A DNA stretch of 64,000 nt from G963701675 sp963701675 (lineage in GTDB: Bacteria; Planctomycetota; Planctomycetia; Gemmatales; Gemmataceae), in NCBI GenBank assembly GCA_963701675.1, contig OY969623.1, forward strand, positions 3,658,001 through 3,722,000. The letters run 5' to 3'. Below are positions 9,596 to 17,822 of the stretch, piece by piece. The position numbers were made by a program, and so were the translations under genes. The notes under the pieces were generated by a model. It searched no databases, was not told the origin of the DNA, and saw only the letters and a list, made by a program, of their open reading frames with translations. Position 1 is the stretch's first letter. Each line of letters opens with the position of its first letter.

Positions 9596-10531
9596 ATGGG
9601 AATCAGATCGATTGTCTTAGTGACTGCGACGTTGTTTTTGTCCGCAAGTTCGTTGGCGGCCGACGACAAGTCGGTGGCGAAGGAACCGAAGAACTGCTGC
9701 TCGGGACCGGTGTTGAAAATCGGCGCTGTCGCCTACAGCCCGAGTTGCGTGACGATTTTTCGCGCCATGCGGCATTACTTCGCCAAGAATGAGATGCCGA
9801 TGGAGTTCGTGCTGTACTCCACTTATGACGAACTCTGTGATGCTCTGGAAAAGAAGCACGTAGACCTTGCCTGGAATAGCCCGCAAGCGCACGCCAAGTA
9901 TCACCTAAAAGCGGGCGACAGCCAGACTCTGGTCATGCGCGACGCCGATGTGAACTATCGGGTCAAGCTAGTGGTGCCCAAGGACTCGGGCATCACATCG
10001 ATCAAGGACTTGCACGGCAAAACGATCACCTTCGGCAGTTGCGACTCAGCCGACTCCACCGTATTGCCGGCTTACTTTCTAAAGAAGGAAGGCGTCGATT
10101 TTGAACGCGTGAAGGTTCTAAGTCTGCACGAAGAGGTCGACGCGCTCGGGTGTCCTTGCAACAGTCAACAGCACGTCCTCGAGGCATTGCTAAAGGGGCG
10201 CGGGCAGGCTGGCGCGATCGGTCCGGAACTTTGGAGCGAGCTTCAGTCCAAGCAACCTGACCGTGCGGCGAAGTTGAAGGAGATATGGGTGTCGCCACCA
10301 TTTAGCCATTGTGTGTTTACCGCTCGCAAGGATTTCTGCAGAGAGACCGGTGCGCGGTTTACCAAACTGATGACAGCGATGGATGGCAAAGACCCGCTCA
10401 CGGCCGAGATTCTTAAGTTGGAATACTGTACGAAATGGGTTCCTGCAGGCAAAGAAGCGCAGGAAGGGTACACGGATTTGCTCGACGCCTTGCGAGCACC
10501 ATCCAGCTTGCCGGTATCGTTAAGTAAATAA
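9596..10531 (+). CDS. PhnD-type phosphate/phosphonate substrate-binding protein
   Basis: Secreted (signal peptide ending SASSLAAD). The domain begins KIGAVAYSPSCVTIFRAM, then DELCDALEKKHVDLAWNSPQAHAK, then VPKDSGITSIKDLHGKTITFGSCDSADSTVLPAYFL. This is the Venus-flytrap fold of PhnD-like periplasmic binding proteins. No ABC permease or ATPase gene is nearby. Extra cysteines (CC near residue 34, CPCNSQQH near 190) suggest a redox- or metal-linked variant. It sits 50 bp after the DUF1559 gene and 58 bp before a redoxin gene, so it probably belongs to a redox operon rather than phosphonate uptake. Confidence 0.8.
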   Translation: MGIRSIVLVTATLFLSASSLAADDKSVAKEPKNCCSGPVLKIGAVAYSPSCVTIFRAMRHYFAKNEMPMEFVLYSTYDELCDALEKKHVDLAWNSPQAHAKYHLKAGDSQTLVMRDADVNYRVKLVVPKDSGITSIKDLHGKTITFGSCDSADSTVLPAYFLKKEGVDFERVKVLSLHEEVDALGCPCNSQQHVLEALLKGRGQAGAIGPELWSELQSKQPDRAAKLKEIWVSPPFSHCVFTARKDFCRETGARFTKLMTAMDGKDPLTAEILKLEYCTKWVPAGKEAQEGYTDLLDALRAPSSLPVSLSK

Positions 10532-10545
10532 CTCTCGATTCGACT

Positions 10546-10572
10546 ATGCGCCTCCAGTCTCTGGAGGCGCAT
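10546..10572. promoter_or_regulatory. Perfect 12-bp inverted repeat between binding-protein and redoxin genes
   Basis: ATGCGCCTCCAG, a 3-base TCT loop, then CTGGAGGCGCAT. A very stable hairpin inside the operon with no T-run. It could be a processing site, attenuator or mRNA stabiliser. It ends 17 bases before the redoxin ATG. Confidence 0.55.
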
Positions 10573-10589
10573 GGTCGCTGGAAACGCCA

Positions 10590-11171
10590 ATGATCGCTGT
10601 CCTCCTCACTGCCGCCATCTGCTGCCTGCTGGACGGCGATCGGCTGCCTGTGATTAAGGACTTTGCCCTTCAGGACACGACGGGCAAAAAGCACACCTCC
10701 GCCGATTGGCGTCAAAAGAAAGCGGTAGTTCTGTTCTTTTTGGGGACCGAGTGTCCTGTGAGCAACTATTACTGCCCGGAATACTGCCGGCTCGGAAAGC
10801 GATACGGTAACGAATCGATCCAGTTCTATGGCATACACCCCGATCCTGACGTGACGGCCGAGGGTGCAACGAAGCACAAGGAAGAGTATCGCCTCCCGTT
10901 TCCAGTGCTTCTCGACCCCAACCATGCGGTAACTCGTCAAAGCGGGGTGCGCGTCATTCCCGAGGCGGTGCTGCTATCAAACGAAGGGCGCGTTCTATAC
11001 CGCGGCCGGATCGATGACCGGTATGCACTCGACGGAAAAAAACGCGACGAGCCATCGACGCGCAATTTAGAAAAGGCGATTCAAGCAGTCATGGATGGCA
11101 AAGAACCGTCCGTGGCGGTGACCAAAGCGTTCGGTTGTCCGATACCGCCCCCTAAGAAATCAGGAGAGTGA
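10590..11171 (+). CDS. Redoxin (AhpC/TSA, thioredoxin-fold) family protein
   Basis: Starts with a short hydrophobic leader (MIAVLLTAAICCLL), suggesting export. Thioredoxin-fold elements are FALQDTTGKKHTSADWRQKKAVVLFFLGTECPVSNYYCPEY, with the active-site cysteine in TECPVSNYYC, then VRVIPEAVLLSNEGRVLYRGRIDD (cis-Pro region). Typical of planctomycete redoxins that are encoded with, or fused to, haem-c/copper-monooxygenase-like domains. It overlaps the next gene's upstream region, indicating coupling. Confidence 0.88.
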   Translation: MIAVLLTAAICCLLDGDRLPVIKDFALQDTTGKKHTSADWRQKKAVVLFFLGTECPVSNYYCPEYCRLGKRYGNESIQFYGIHPDPDVTAEGATKHKEEYRLPFPVLLDPNHAVTRQSGVRVIPEAVLLSNEGRVLYRGRIDDRYALDGKKRDEPSTRNLEKAIQAVMDGKEPSVAVTKAFGCPIPPPKKSGE

Positions 11172-11173
11172 CC

Positions 11174-12490
11174 ATGAACATGAGCAAGTCAATCGGCACA
11201 GTCGTGGTGATACTTAGCTTAACCACGTCGGCGCGTGCAGAGAACACACCTACATTCAATAAGGATGTAGCCCCGATCTTGTGGAGACAGTGTGCCGATT
11301 GTCACCACCCAGGGCACGTCGGCCCGTTCCCACTCTTGACGTACAAGGACGCTGCCAAGCGGGCGACTTTCATCCGCGACATCACCGCAAATCGCCGGAT
11401 GCCGCCGTGGAAGGCTGAAGCCGGATTCGGCACGCATGCCGGGGCGCGTCACCTGAGTGACGCAGAGTTGAAGACCCTCGCGGATTGGGCTGACGGCGGG
11501 GCGCCGGAGGGAGACCTTAAGGACCTTCCGCGAACCCCGACTTTTCCAGAAGGGTGGCAACTTGGCGAACCCGATTTGGTATTGAAGATGCCCGAGCCAT
11601 ACACGGTCCCCGCCGACGGCCCGGATGTTTACCGCTGTTTCGTCATCCCAATTCCCATCGACGGCGATCGCACGGTATCCGCTGTTGAGTTTCGTCCTGG
11701 AAATCGCAGGGTGGTACACCACGCGGCATTCTATTTGGACGACAAAGGGCTAGCGCGCAGACGAGACCGTGAGGATGGCCAGCCGGGATACACAAGTATC
11801 GGCGCGCCAGGCTTTCCACCCAGCGGTTCGCTTGGCGGTTGGGGACTGGCCAATCTACCGAAGTATCTGCCGGAGGCGACCGGGATGCCGGTCAAGAAGG
11901 GCTCAGAATTGGTCATGCAAGTCCATTACCAGCCGATCGGCAAACCGGAAACCGACCAATCGACTATCGCCATTTACTTCACCAAAGAACCGGCGAAACG
12001 ATTTGTTACCGGTATCTGGATCCGCAAAGATGCCCTCGAAATCGCACCGGGCGCCACACGCTACTACAGCCTGGCGCAAAGCCCGCCGTTACCTACCGAC
12101 GTGACCGCCATTTCGGTGTCGCCCCACATGCACAACCTCGGTCGTGAAGTGAAGGTGACGGCCGTCTTGCCTGCCGGTGAAATCCTGCCTTTGGTGCGAA
12201 TCACCGATTGGGATTTCGACTGGCAAGAGGTGTACTATTTTGAGAAGCCGTTGAAGCTTCCCAAAGGAACGGTCGTCAAGTTGGAAGCCTGGTTCGACAA
12301 CACGCCTGACAATCCCAAGAATCCCAATAACCCGCCGAAGCTGGTACGCCTTGGGAACAATCTGTCGGACGAAATGAGCGCTTGCGATCTGCGGGTCATC
12401 GCCGATTCAACCGAGGACTTGCGACAGTTAAACGCCTTGAACGGAAGCCCTGCGTCAATGACCGGACCATCGACGGCCAACAAGCCGTAG
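11174..12490 (+). CDS. Exported haem-c protein with copper type II monooxygenase-like domains
   Basis: ATG at 11174 with AGGAG 8 bases upstream. Signal peptide ends TSARAENT. A c-type haem motif CADCH (about residue 40) lies in VAPILWRQCADCHHPGHVGPF. Two beta-sandwich domains follow with His pairs characteristic of PHM/dopamine-beta-monooxygenase-like copper proteins: VVHHAAFYLD, MQVHYQPIG and SPHMHNLGREV. In other planctomycetes this architecture is fused to a redoxin; here the redoxin is a separate gene directly upstream. Likely periplasmic redox enzyme; substrate unknown. Confidence 0.8.
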   Translation: MNMSKSIGTVVVILSLTTSARAENTPTFNKDVAPILWRQCADCHHPGHVGPFPLLTYKDAAKRATFIRDITANRRMPPWKAEAGFGTHAGARHLSDAELKTLADWADGGAPEGDLKDLPRTPTFPEGWQLGEPDLVLKMPEPYTVPADGPDVYRCFVIPIPIDGDRTVSAVEFRPGNRRVVHHAAFYLDDKGLARRRDREDGQPGYTSIGAPGFPPSGSLGGWGLANLPKYLPEATGMPVKKGSELVMQVHYQPIGKPETDQSTIAIYFTKEPAKRFVTGIWIRKDALEIAPGATRYYSLAQSPPLPTDVTAISVSPHMHNLGREVKVTAVLPAGEILPLVRITDWDFDWQEVYYFEKPLKLPKGTVVKLEAWFDNTPDNPKNPNNPPKLVRLGNNLSDEMSACDLRVIADSTEDLRQLNALNGSPASMTGPSTANKP

Positions 12491-12514
12491 CATTTGAACA
12501 TAGAGGAGGCGCCT

Positions 12515-12955
12515 GTGACTCGCCAGTTCATCATTCTTGTGTTAACTTCAGGGTTATGCGGTGCGCCACTTGGCTGTTCTCAATCACCAGCGCCTCCGGC
12601 AGCGCCTATCAGTTTTTCCTTGCCGAGCGACCCAGCGCCCAGAATCGAACTATTCGACGCGGTCGTAACCCGGCTCGACACGCTGACGATTCGGTGCGAA
12701 GTGAAATACCGCTTTCTTGAGGGCGAACCTACGGCCACGCCCTGGTACTGCTGCATGACCGAGTTCAAGGGAAGCCCAGGCAGCTATCGCCGTCCGATGG
12801 AAAACAACACGATGGTGCGCGAAGGAACTATGTCGCATGAAATCCGGCTAGCCCGCCCGGGCGCCGAGGCGTTTGAGATTTATCTTGCTGATGCCAAAGA
12901 ACAGCACGGGCCGTATCGAACGGTGTCCAACGTCCTGACCGGTGAGGTAAAGTAG
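12515..12955 (+). CDS. Lipoprotein, last gene of the redoxin operon
   Basis: GTG at 12515, with GAGGAGG 7 bases upstream, gives a signal peptide with lipobox APLGC. The remaining 120 residues form a predicted beta-rich domain (IELFDAVVTRLDTLTIRCEVKYRFLEGEP). No family recognised. It sits 24 bp downstream of the monooxygenase-like gene and is probably part of the same exported complex or pathway. Confidence 0.7.
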   Translation: MTRQFIILVLTSGLCGAPLGCSQSPAPPAAPISFSLPSDPAPRIELFDAVVTRLDTLTIRCEVKYRFLEGEPTATPWYCCMTEFKGSPGSYRRPMENNTMVREGTMSHEIRLARPGAEAFEIYLADAKEQHGPYRTVSNVLTGEVK

Positions 12956-13019
12956 TTGGCCGCGCAGTTTGTGGCTGGGCTTTCGCCGTACATTGCCCGT
13001 CGTAAGGAGGTCTAGGCTT

Positions 13020-13136
13020 GTGAGCGTTATCAGATCATTTCTGCTTGTGGTTTGCGCCCTTTTGGGGGATTCGACCACTACCACTGTACTGGCTCACCGA
13101 AACTTGTACGCACATCCGTTCAGTTCAACGGCCTAG
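13020..13136 (+). pseudogene. Truncated gene: signal peptide only
   Basis: AAGGAGG precedes the GTG at 13020. The 38-residue product begins MSVIRSFLLVVCALLGDS, a secretion signal, and stops shortly after a likely cleavage site (VLAHR). The strong ribosome site and clear signal peptide with no mature domain suggest the 5' stub of a gene whose body was lost. Confidence 0.45.
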
Positions 13137-13153
13137 CGCCGAAACTTCGGCGC
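13136..13153. terminator. Hairpin GCGCCGAA-AC-TTCGGCGC
   Basis: Perfect 8-bp stem just after the stub gene. No T-run, so termination is only inferred. Confidence 0.3.
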
Positions 13154-13267
13154 GCCCCGCAATTGCATACTTCCGATGGACGTTGGTAATTGGCGGAGTC
13201 GCTTCCCGCGATTCTTCGCACAGATAAGATACCTCAGCCAGCGAGCAGTCTTTACACGAGTTCCGTC

Positions 13268-13425
13268 ATGCCCAAGCCTTCATGCGGTCGGCGGGCGCCG
13301 CTTCCCAAGCATTGGCCGCGTTCGGTTCAGGCAGCCATCCTCCAGGTCATGTCTCTGGCGCATTTCGCCCTGGTGACCACCCGAAGTTGGGCCACCAATA
13401 GCTGCAATCAACGCGTTCGCTTGGC
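13268..13425 (+). pseudogene. N-terminal remnant of an integrase-core (rve) transposase
   Basis: From ATG 13268 the frame reads MPKPSCGRRAPLPKHWPRSVQ, then VMSLAHFALVTTRSWATNSCNQRVRLA. This resembles the start of a planctomycete transposase family (HWPR.V..AVL...SLA......R..A.....RVRL) that continues into an rve catalytic domain. Here the match ends at about 13425, where the FG-GAP gene on the other strand begins, so the two genes truncate each other. Confidence 0.55.
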
Positions 13426-14061
13426 CACAATCAGGTCGAGCCACCCATCTCCATTAACGTCTCCTGCGGCCACTGTTCGGGCAAATGATCCTGCAGCGAA
13501 GGATTGGAATGGCTCAAAGCCGCCGTTGCCTTTTCCCAACAAGACGCTCACGGTGCCGTCGTTGACGCCATTCGCGACGGCCACATCAACCTTGCCATCC
13601 TGGTTGAAATCAGCGACCGCTAGCTCCAGAGGCATTGGCCCTGCCGGAATTGCCATCGGCCGGCGAAACGTTCCTGAGCCCGAACCGCGCAAGACGCTGA
13701 TGGTACCTTGACCCGGGTTGCTGACGACGACATCCAGTCGGCCGTCGCTGCTGAAGTCCGCGATGGCGACGTCGTGAGCCGTCCCACCCGCGGGAAAGGT
13801 GCTTAACGCTTGAAAATTACCCGGCGCGTTCAGCAGTACGCTGATCTTGCCAGAGAAGCCGTCGGCAATGACAAGGTCGTTCAGGCTGTCGCCATTCAAG
13901 TCTCCACTTGCAATGGCAACCGGCTTGACGCCAGCGTCATACTCCACCGTGGCTACGAAACTCGGCACATCGCGCCGTTCGAGATGCTCTAGAACCAAGC
14001 GTTGGTTCAACGGCGCCCACGGTAGTTTCCGCGCCGCCCGATGAATCCTTTTGGAAGTCAT
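13408..14061 (-). pseudogene. FG-GAP/VCBS repeat surface protein, 3' truncated
   Basis: Starts at 14061 and has the planctomycete motif LEHLERRDVPS near residue 25. Four FG-GAP calcium-binding repeats follow: GDLNGDSLNDLVIADG, ADFSSDGRLDVVVSN, ADFNQDGKVDVAVANG and GDVNGDGWLDLIVA. The reading frame ends within the fourth repeat, at the junction with the transposase remnant. Family members are usually much longer beta-propellers, so this is a truncated gene. Likely exported. Confidence 0.75.
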
Positions 14062-14161
14062 GACTATCGTCCTCGCACCTTTGGTGTCTGCAACTTGTGC
14101 GGCCCCCGTACCGGAGCCGGGAACTTCAAGTTATGGACTCGCTGCGCTGCTGCCCCCTGAA

Positions 14162-15589
14162 TCACCTGTCGAAGGCGTCGAAGTCTGCGGTCAACAGAAC
14201 CGCAAGGTTGTTGCTCGTTCCCGGTGCTCCCGTCGCCTGCACCTCGAACGCACCGATGTCAATCGCACCGTTCACGATCCGCGGGAACCCCGGACCGCGT
14301 TGGTCGAAATCCGGCGCGTCGGTGTTGTCCCCGGCGTCGATGGCGGGGCTGCCGGGGAGGAGGGCCATCGTCAAGGTTGGTCCGCCGTTGTCGGTGAGGG
14401 GGCCGAGCAGCGGGTCGACGTCTAGCAGATCCGTGGACGTGAAGCCGCCGGACTGGTTACTATTGCCGATGAGGTTATAACCTTGCGAGGTGAATTGACC
14501 GACGACATCTGGTCCGAGTTCCGATTCACTAGCAGCATTGGATGCCGTGATCGTGTTTCTTAGCTCAACCGCGAAGTCTTTGTCATTCAACACACCGCCC
14601 GCAACTCGTGCATGGTTACCAGCGATCGTACTATGGTCGATGCTGAACTGCTGGCCGAAAGAGGCAATGCCTCCGCCGCCATAGCCAGCGCTATTGTTTG
14701 CGATGGTACTGTTCCGTATGGTGGCGGTTCCGTGGATGAGATTGCAAATTCCGCCCCCATGTCCTTCGGCATAGTCCCATATCGATATAGCATGGTTGTT
14801 TACAATCGCGCTACTATCGACCCACATCATGCCATCGTTCAGTATGCCACCTCCAGACGCCTCAACTACCAAAAGCGAGCCATCCTTGGCCACGTTGTCG
14901 CTAATAGTTGAGCTCATAATCGCCAGGGTGCCGGCATTGTAGATTCCGCCGCCGAAACCCTCTGAGGAGTTAGCAGTGTACGTAGCAACGTTATTTGAAA
15001 TCGTCGAGCCAATCACTGTTGCTGTGCCGGCATTGTAGATTCCTCCACCGTATTTGGCCTGGTTTCCTGCCACTAGCGAGTCGAATATAATGAGTGTTCC
15101 GGCGCTGTATATCCCGCCTCCCAAGTCGATGCTCCCCCCATACCCATCAGTGCTTATGCTGTTGGTCACGACGACTTCTTCGATAGTCAAATTGCCTTCG
15201 TTGTAGATGGCGCCGCCAAGATGTTCTCTGCCATTACCCAACATCAAACCTCGGATTCCGACGGTGCCGGCCAACACCGTAAAAATCCGGTAGTCGCTAC
15301 TTGTGTCACGGCGAATCGTCACCAAGGAGGCCCCAGGACCTTGAATATCAACGTCCGATGCGAGGTCCGGCAGGGCGCTGGTTAGATTAATCGTCCCCGT
15401 GACCGTGAAATCAATCGCATCCGGCCCCGGTTCGCTGTTGACCTTGTTGATGCAATATCGCAAGTCGCCACGGAAGCCTTTGCCGATGCCTTGGTCAGTA
15501 AGGCGGGTGACATGGCAGGTGGACAGCAGCGTTCGGTCTTCAAGGGCTTCGAGGTTCAACCGTCGCGAGGCATGTGCGAGTCGCGACAT
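14162..15589 (-). CDS. Choice-of-anchor-Q, right-handed beta-helix surface protein
   Basis: ATG at 15589 has AAGGAGGA upstream. The N-terminus MSRLAHASRRLNLEALEDR..LLS carries the planctomycete LEALEDRTLLS motif. The body has parallel beta-helix repeats of the polymorphic-outer-membrane kind: GGAIYNEGNL, GGGIYSAGTL, GGGIYNAGTATV, GGGILNDG, GGGIASFG. The C-terminus DVDPLLGPLTDNGGPTLTMALLPGSPAIDAGD ... IDIGAFEVQ is the choice-of-anchor-Q domain. 475 residues, intact. Exported adhesin or structural surface protein. Confidence 0.9.
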   Translation of the reverse strand: MSRLAHASRRLNLEALEDRTLLSTCHVTRLTDQGIGKGFRGDLRYCINKVNSEPGPDAIDFTVTGTINLTSALPDLASDVDIQGPGASLVTIRRDTSSDYRIFTVLAGTVGIRGLMLGNGREHLGGAIYNEGNLTIEEVVVTNSISTDGYGGSIDLGGGIYSAGTLIIFDSLVAGNQAKYGGGIYNAGTATVIGSTISNNVATYTANSSEGFGGGIYNAGTLAIMSSTISDNVAKDGSLLVVEASGGGILNDGMMWVDSSAIVNNHAISIWDYAEGHGGGICNLIHGTATIRNSTIANNSAGYGGGGIASFGQQFSIDHSTIAGNHARVAGGVLNDKDFAVELRNTITASNAASESELGPDVVGQFTSQGYNLIGNSNQSGGFTSTDLLDVDPLLGPLTDNGGPTLTMALLPGSPAIDAGDNTDAPDFDQRGPGFPRIVNGAIDIGAFEVQATGAPGTSNNLAVLLTADFDAFDR

Positions 15590-15784
15590 TGGCGTCCTCC
15601 TTCGGATTGTGGTGAAAGGGTTACCGCCCGGCATCGTACTCTGCCGACGAATCCAGGTCAAAGGATTTTCCGCCGATGGTGGCTGTTTCCTCCTCGCGAA
15701 CCTCGTCGTGAAAGTAATCGGGGATTCTCAGCGGGCACGGTCAAGACGCCTTGCTGTGGCGATCCGAACCCAGCGTTGTTAAGG

Positions 15785-15905
15785 TCAGCGCAAATACTTG
15801 ATTCCCTCCTGATGGCGTCGTTTCTTGCACCACGCCCGCCACATTCGGCGGTAGGCGGATTCCAGTTGCCGTGTGAAACCGGCGCCGTCGCACAGTGGCG
15901 ATCTC
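15785..15905 (-). pseudogene. C-terminal remnant of a SPINDLY-like O-GlcNAc transferase
   Basis: Reads SPLCDGAGFTRQLESAYRRMW RAWCKK to a stop at 15785 (space added only to break the string). The (F)...LE.AYR.MWR.WC ending is typical of bacterial TPR/OGT glycosyltransferases. No upstream part of the gene remains. Confidence 0.45.
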
Positions 15906-16014
15906 AATAATCGCTGCCGTATGGCCGTGCTGGTCATCGACTTCAATATCACGCGCGGAAAAATTTGGCCATCGGAGTCTTTTCGGCGAATTAACTGTGA
16001 GAGCGTGACACCGC

Positions 16015-16602
16015 TCAGCCACCAAACCAGAGCTCGCGGAACTTCAAGCCCGTGAGCTTGTGGTGCTCCACGGCTGCCTTGAAGCTGCACATCGGGTCAT
16101 TCTCTTCTTCCCAGCAGAGTGTCAGGCCGGCCGATCCGTAGGGAATCTTGAAGATGGACGACTCGGGGAACATCTCCGGGTCGAACACGTAGGCCCCGGG
16201 TTGATAGTCATCGTCCACTGCCACCCGCTCGCCCTTCGTGTCGAGGAGCCATCTGCACTTGTCCCCGTCGAGGCAGTCCTCGCACACCGTGACGTTCAGC
16301 AGGTGCAGCGTCTGACCTTTGAACGGCAGAGGCAGGATCTCGCCGGCCATCTCAAAGAACTCCTGGATGAGTGGGAACGCCCTGGAGCTGGCGGCGAACG
16401 CCGTGCGCGAGTTGACGTCCCAGATGTCGGGCGGTTTCTTCTTGGGACTCAGCAGCATCATCTCGGGCGGCGTCCAGTTCTCCTGCTTCGAGCGACCGTC
16501 GAACCACAACGGACCGTCCTCAAGCATCTGGGTGACCTTCCGGTCGCGCGGGAGCAGATGCTGGTAGTCGTTCACCGCACCTTTGATCTCGAATACTCGC
16601 AC
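16015..16602 (-). CDS. Imm11/DUF1629-like immunity-type protein
   Basis: GTG at 16602 with GGAGGT 8 bases upstream gives MRVFEIKGAVNDYQHLL, the family's typical opening (short strand, then a loop about a state or page). 195 residues, with FEMAGEILPLPFKGQTLHLLNVT in the middle and a C-terminal HHKLTGLKFRELWF, resembling Imm11 family endings (TGL.F..LW). Imm11 proteins protect against contact-dependent or polymorphic toxins. No toxin gene is visible next door, so it may be an orphan immunity gene. Family call by pattern only. Confidence 0.55.
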   Translation of the reverse strand: MRVFEIKGAVNDYQHLLPRDRKVTQMLEDGPLWFDGRSKQENWTPPEMMLLSPKKKPPDIWDVNSRTAFAASSRAFPLIQEFFEMAGEILPLPFKGQTLHLLNVTVCEDCLDGDKCRWLLDTKGERVAVDDDYQPGAYVFDPEMFPESSIFKIPYGSAGLTLCWEEENDPMCSFKAAVEHHKLTGLKFRELWFGG

Positions 16603-17060
16603 TGCGGTGGACCTCCTGAACTCCATGTGACGAGTTCATTCGAAAAAGGGCCGTTTTCCCGAGGATTTTTGCGGATCGTCCGTGTCATGTTTTCCGTATC
16701 TTACTGTATTTTACATGGGCTTACACAGATTTTACTGCCCTTACTGCCCAAACGACTCGCACGCAAAACGTGTCGCTGGAGATGGCGGATGTGCGTTGAA
16801 AACTCGCGGGACCACTACACCCATGCTACAACTGACTTTTAGCAACGATCTTTTTCAGGACGGGATTGTGGTTGCCGGCTAGGAGGGTCCGATATTTCGA
16901 ACTCCCTTTGGCGCATTGGCCATCCTCGCGTGTCTCCAGCGCGAGCTCGTCGATCGGATCCGTGAAGCCGCCGTCATAGCTGAAGCTGACAACTATCAAA
17001 GATTTGAATATGGTTCTCAACTGAGCCCCAACGGGAGTCGGGTGCGGCGGCGAAGCGCTT
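16603..17060. other. Intergenic stretch with TTACTG-like repeats
   Basis: No gene recognised in about 460 bp. Around 16697-16750 the motif TTAC/TTACTG occurs several times in short order, embedded in T-rich sequence; it may be regulatory or chance. Confidence 0.3.
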
Positions 17061-17180
17061 ATGGAGAACCTAACCTGGGAGGGTCTACGAGCAATGGTGG
17101 TTCTCGTTATTGCGGCTGCGGCTCTCCCAGTGGGTATTTGGTTGGTAGTCCGATGGATATGGCGGCGGCGGGGAGGTTGA
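17061..17180 (+). CDS. Small single-pass membrane protein (39 aa)
   Basis: ATG 17061 to TGA 17180. A short polar start (MENLTWEGLR) is followed by a transmembrane helix VVLVIAAAALPVGIWLVV and a positively charged tail RWIWRRRGG, so the C-terminus is probably cytoplasmic. No family recognised. It is followed after 17 bp by a second, similar membrane peptide gene. Confidence 0.45.
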   Translation: MENLTWEGLRAMVVLVIAAAALPVGIWLVVRWIWRRRGG

Positions 17181-17197
17181 AGTACAGGCAACGTGCA

Positions 17198-17284
17198 ATG
17201 GAAACCGGCGTGTTGATCGGGTTTTTCGTCGTTGTCGCGGTGTTGTTCGCCGTAGGCGTCTGGGTCGCGATAAGGCGGAAGTAG
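17198..17284 (+). CDS. Small single-pass membrane protein (28 aa)
   Basis: ATG 17198 to TAG 17284. METG is followed by a helix VLIGFFVVVAVLFAVGVWVA and IRRK. GGGAGG 20+ bases upstream is rather distant. Same layout as the preceding 39-aa protein: hydrophobic helix then Arg-rich tail. Together they look like a pair of small membrane proteins, such as holin-like or toxin-like peptides, but nothing proves it. Confidence 0.4.
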   Translation: METGVLIGFFVVVAVLFAVGVWVAIRRK

Positions 17285-17354
17285 ACGCGCGAGGGGCGGC
17301 TACAGTTTTGGTTCACAAAGTCTCAGGACGCGTCTTCGGCTTGATGTCGCGCGC

Positions 17355-17396
17355 GATGGTAACAGGCGGGCAACGAGTTTCGAACTGCATCGACCG
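17355..17396 (-). repeat. 42-bp repeat, copy A (inverse of 46460-46501)
   Basis: The reverse complement of 17355-17396 is identical over all 42 bases to 46460-46501. Core is CGGTCGATGCAGTTCGAAAC. It lies upstream of recombinase region 1. A 23-bp partial copy is at 37835-37857. Confidence 0.8.
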
Positions 17397-17822
17397 GGTC
17401 CGCGAATGATCGCACCTCTCTTCAGCTCTCTCTGAGATCTCCGGTTCGGTGCTTTTGGCGCAAATGAGAGCAGATGAGAGGCACTGAGCGATTTCGGCGC
17501 TTTCAGTCCAGGACGCAAGTTGTAGATACGAAATGATTTGCGACTAGATATCTAGGGTCGCCCTGCGTCAGGGACTCTCATTTCGGGTACCAAGAGCCCT
17601 GCCTCTGTGACATAAACGCCTTTCCTATTTAGGTTTACGAGTATTTGCCCCCACCATTCCGCCCCAAATCCCGGTTTCGCCACCCTTATATATAGGCCCC
17701 ACGGCGATTGACCGGTCGCGTATCCGCGCATCTTCCAGGTCCGAAAATTTGCAAATGACGCGGGCAAATGATCATGATGGCGGGGGTGATATGAGACCTT
17801 CAGCCCGTAAAGGAGAACGCAC
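17397..17822. other. Gene-free stretch upstream of the orphan zinc-ribbon gene
   Basis: No convincing gene. A minus-strand open frame (to about 17552) has no recognisable motif. TATATATA at about 17688 could be part of a promoter for the following gene. AAAGGAG at 17808-17814 is the ribosome site of that gene. Confidence 0.35.

Noticed and set aside
7390..13130. 17-18 bp similarity (ACGCACATCCGTTCA) at 7392 and 13110
   Set aside because: Short, one of the copies spans a gene start, and flanks do not align; may be chance or a shared leader, too weak to call a repeat.
17376..17400. GTTCGAAAC as a tRNA T-loop
   Set aside because: No matching stems, anticodon arm or acceptor stem could be found around any of its copies.
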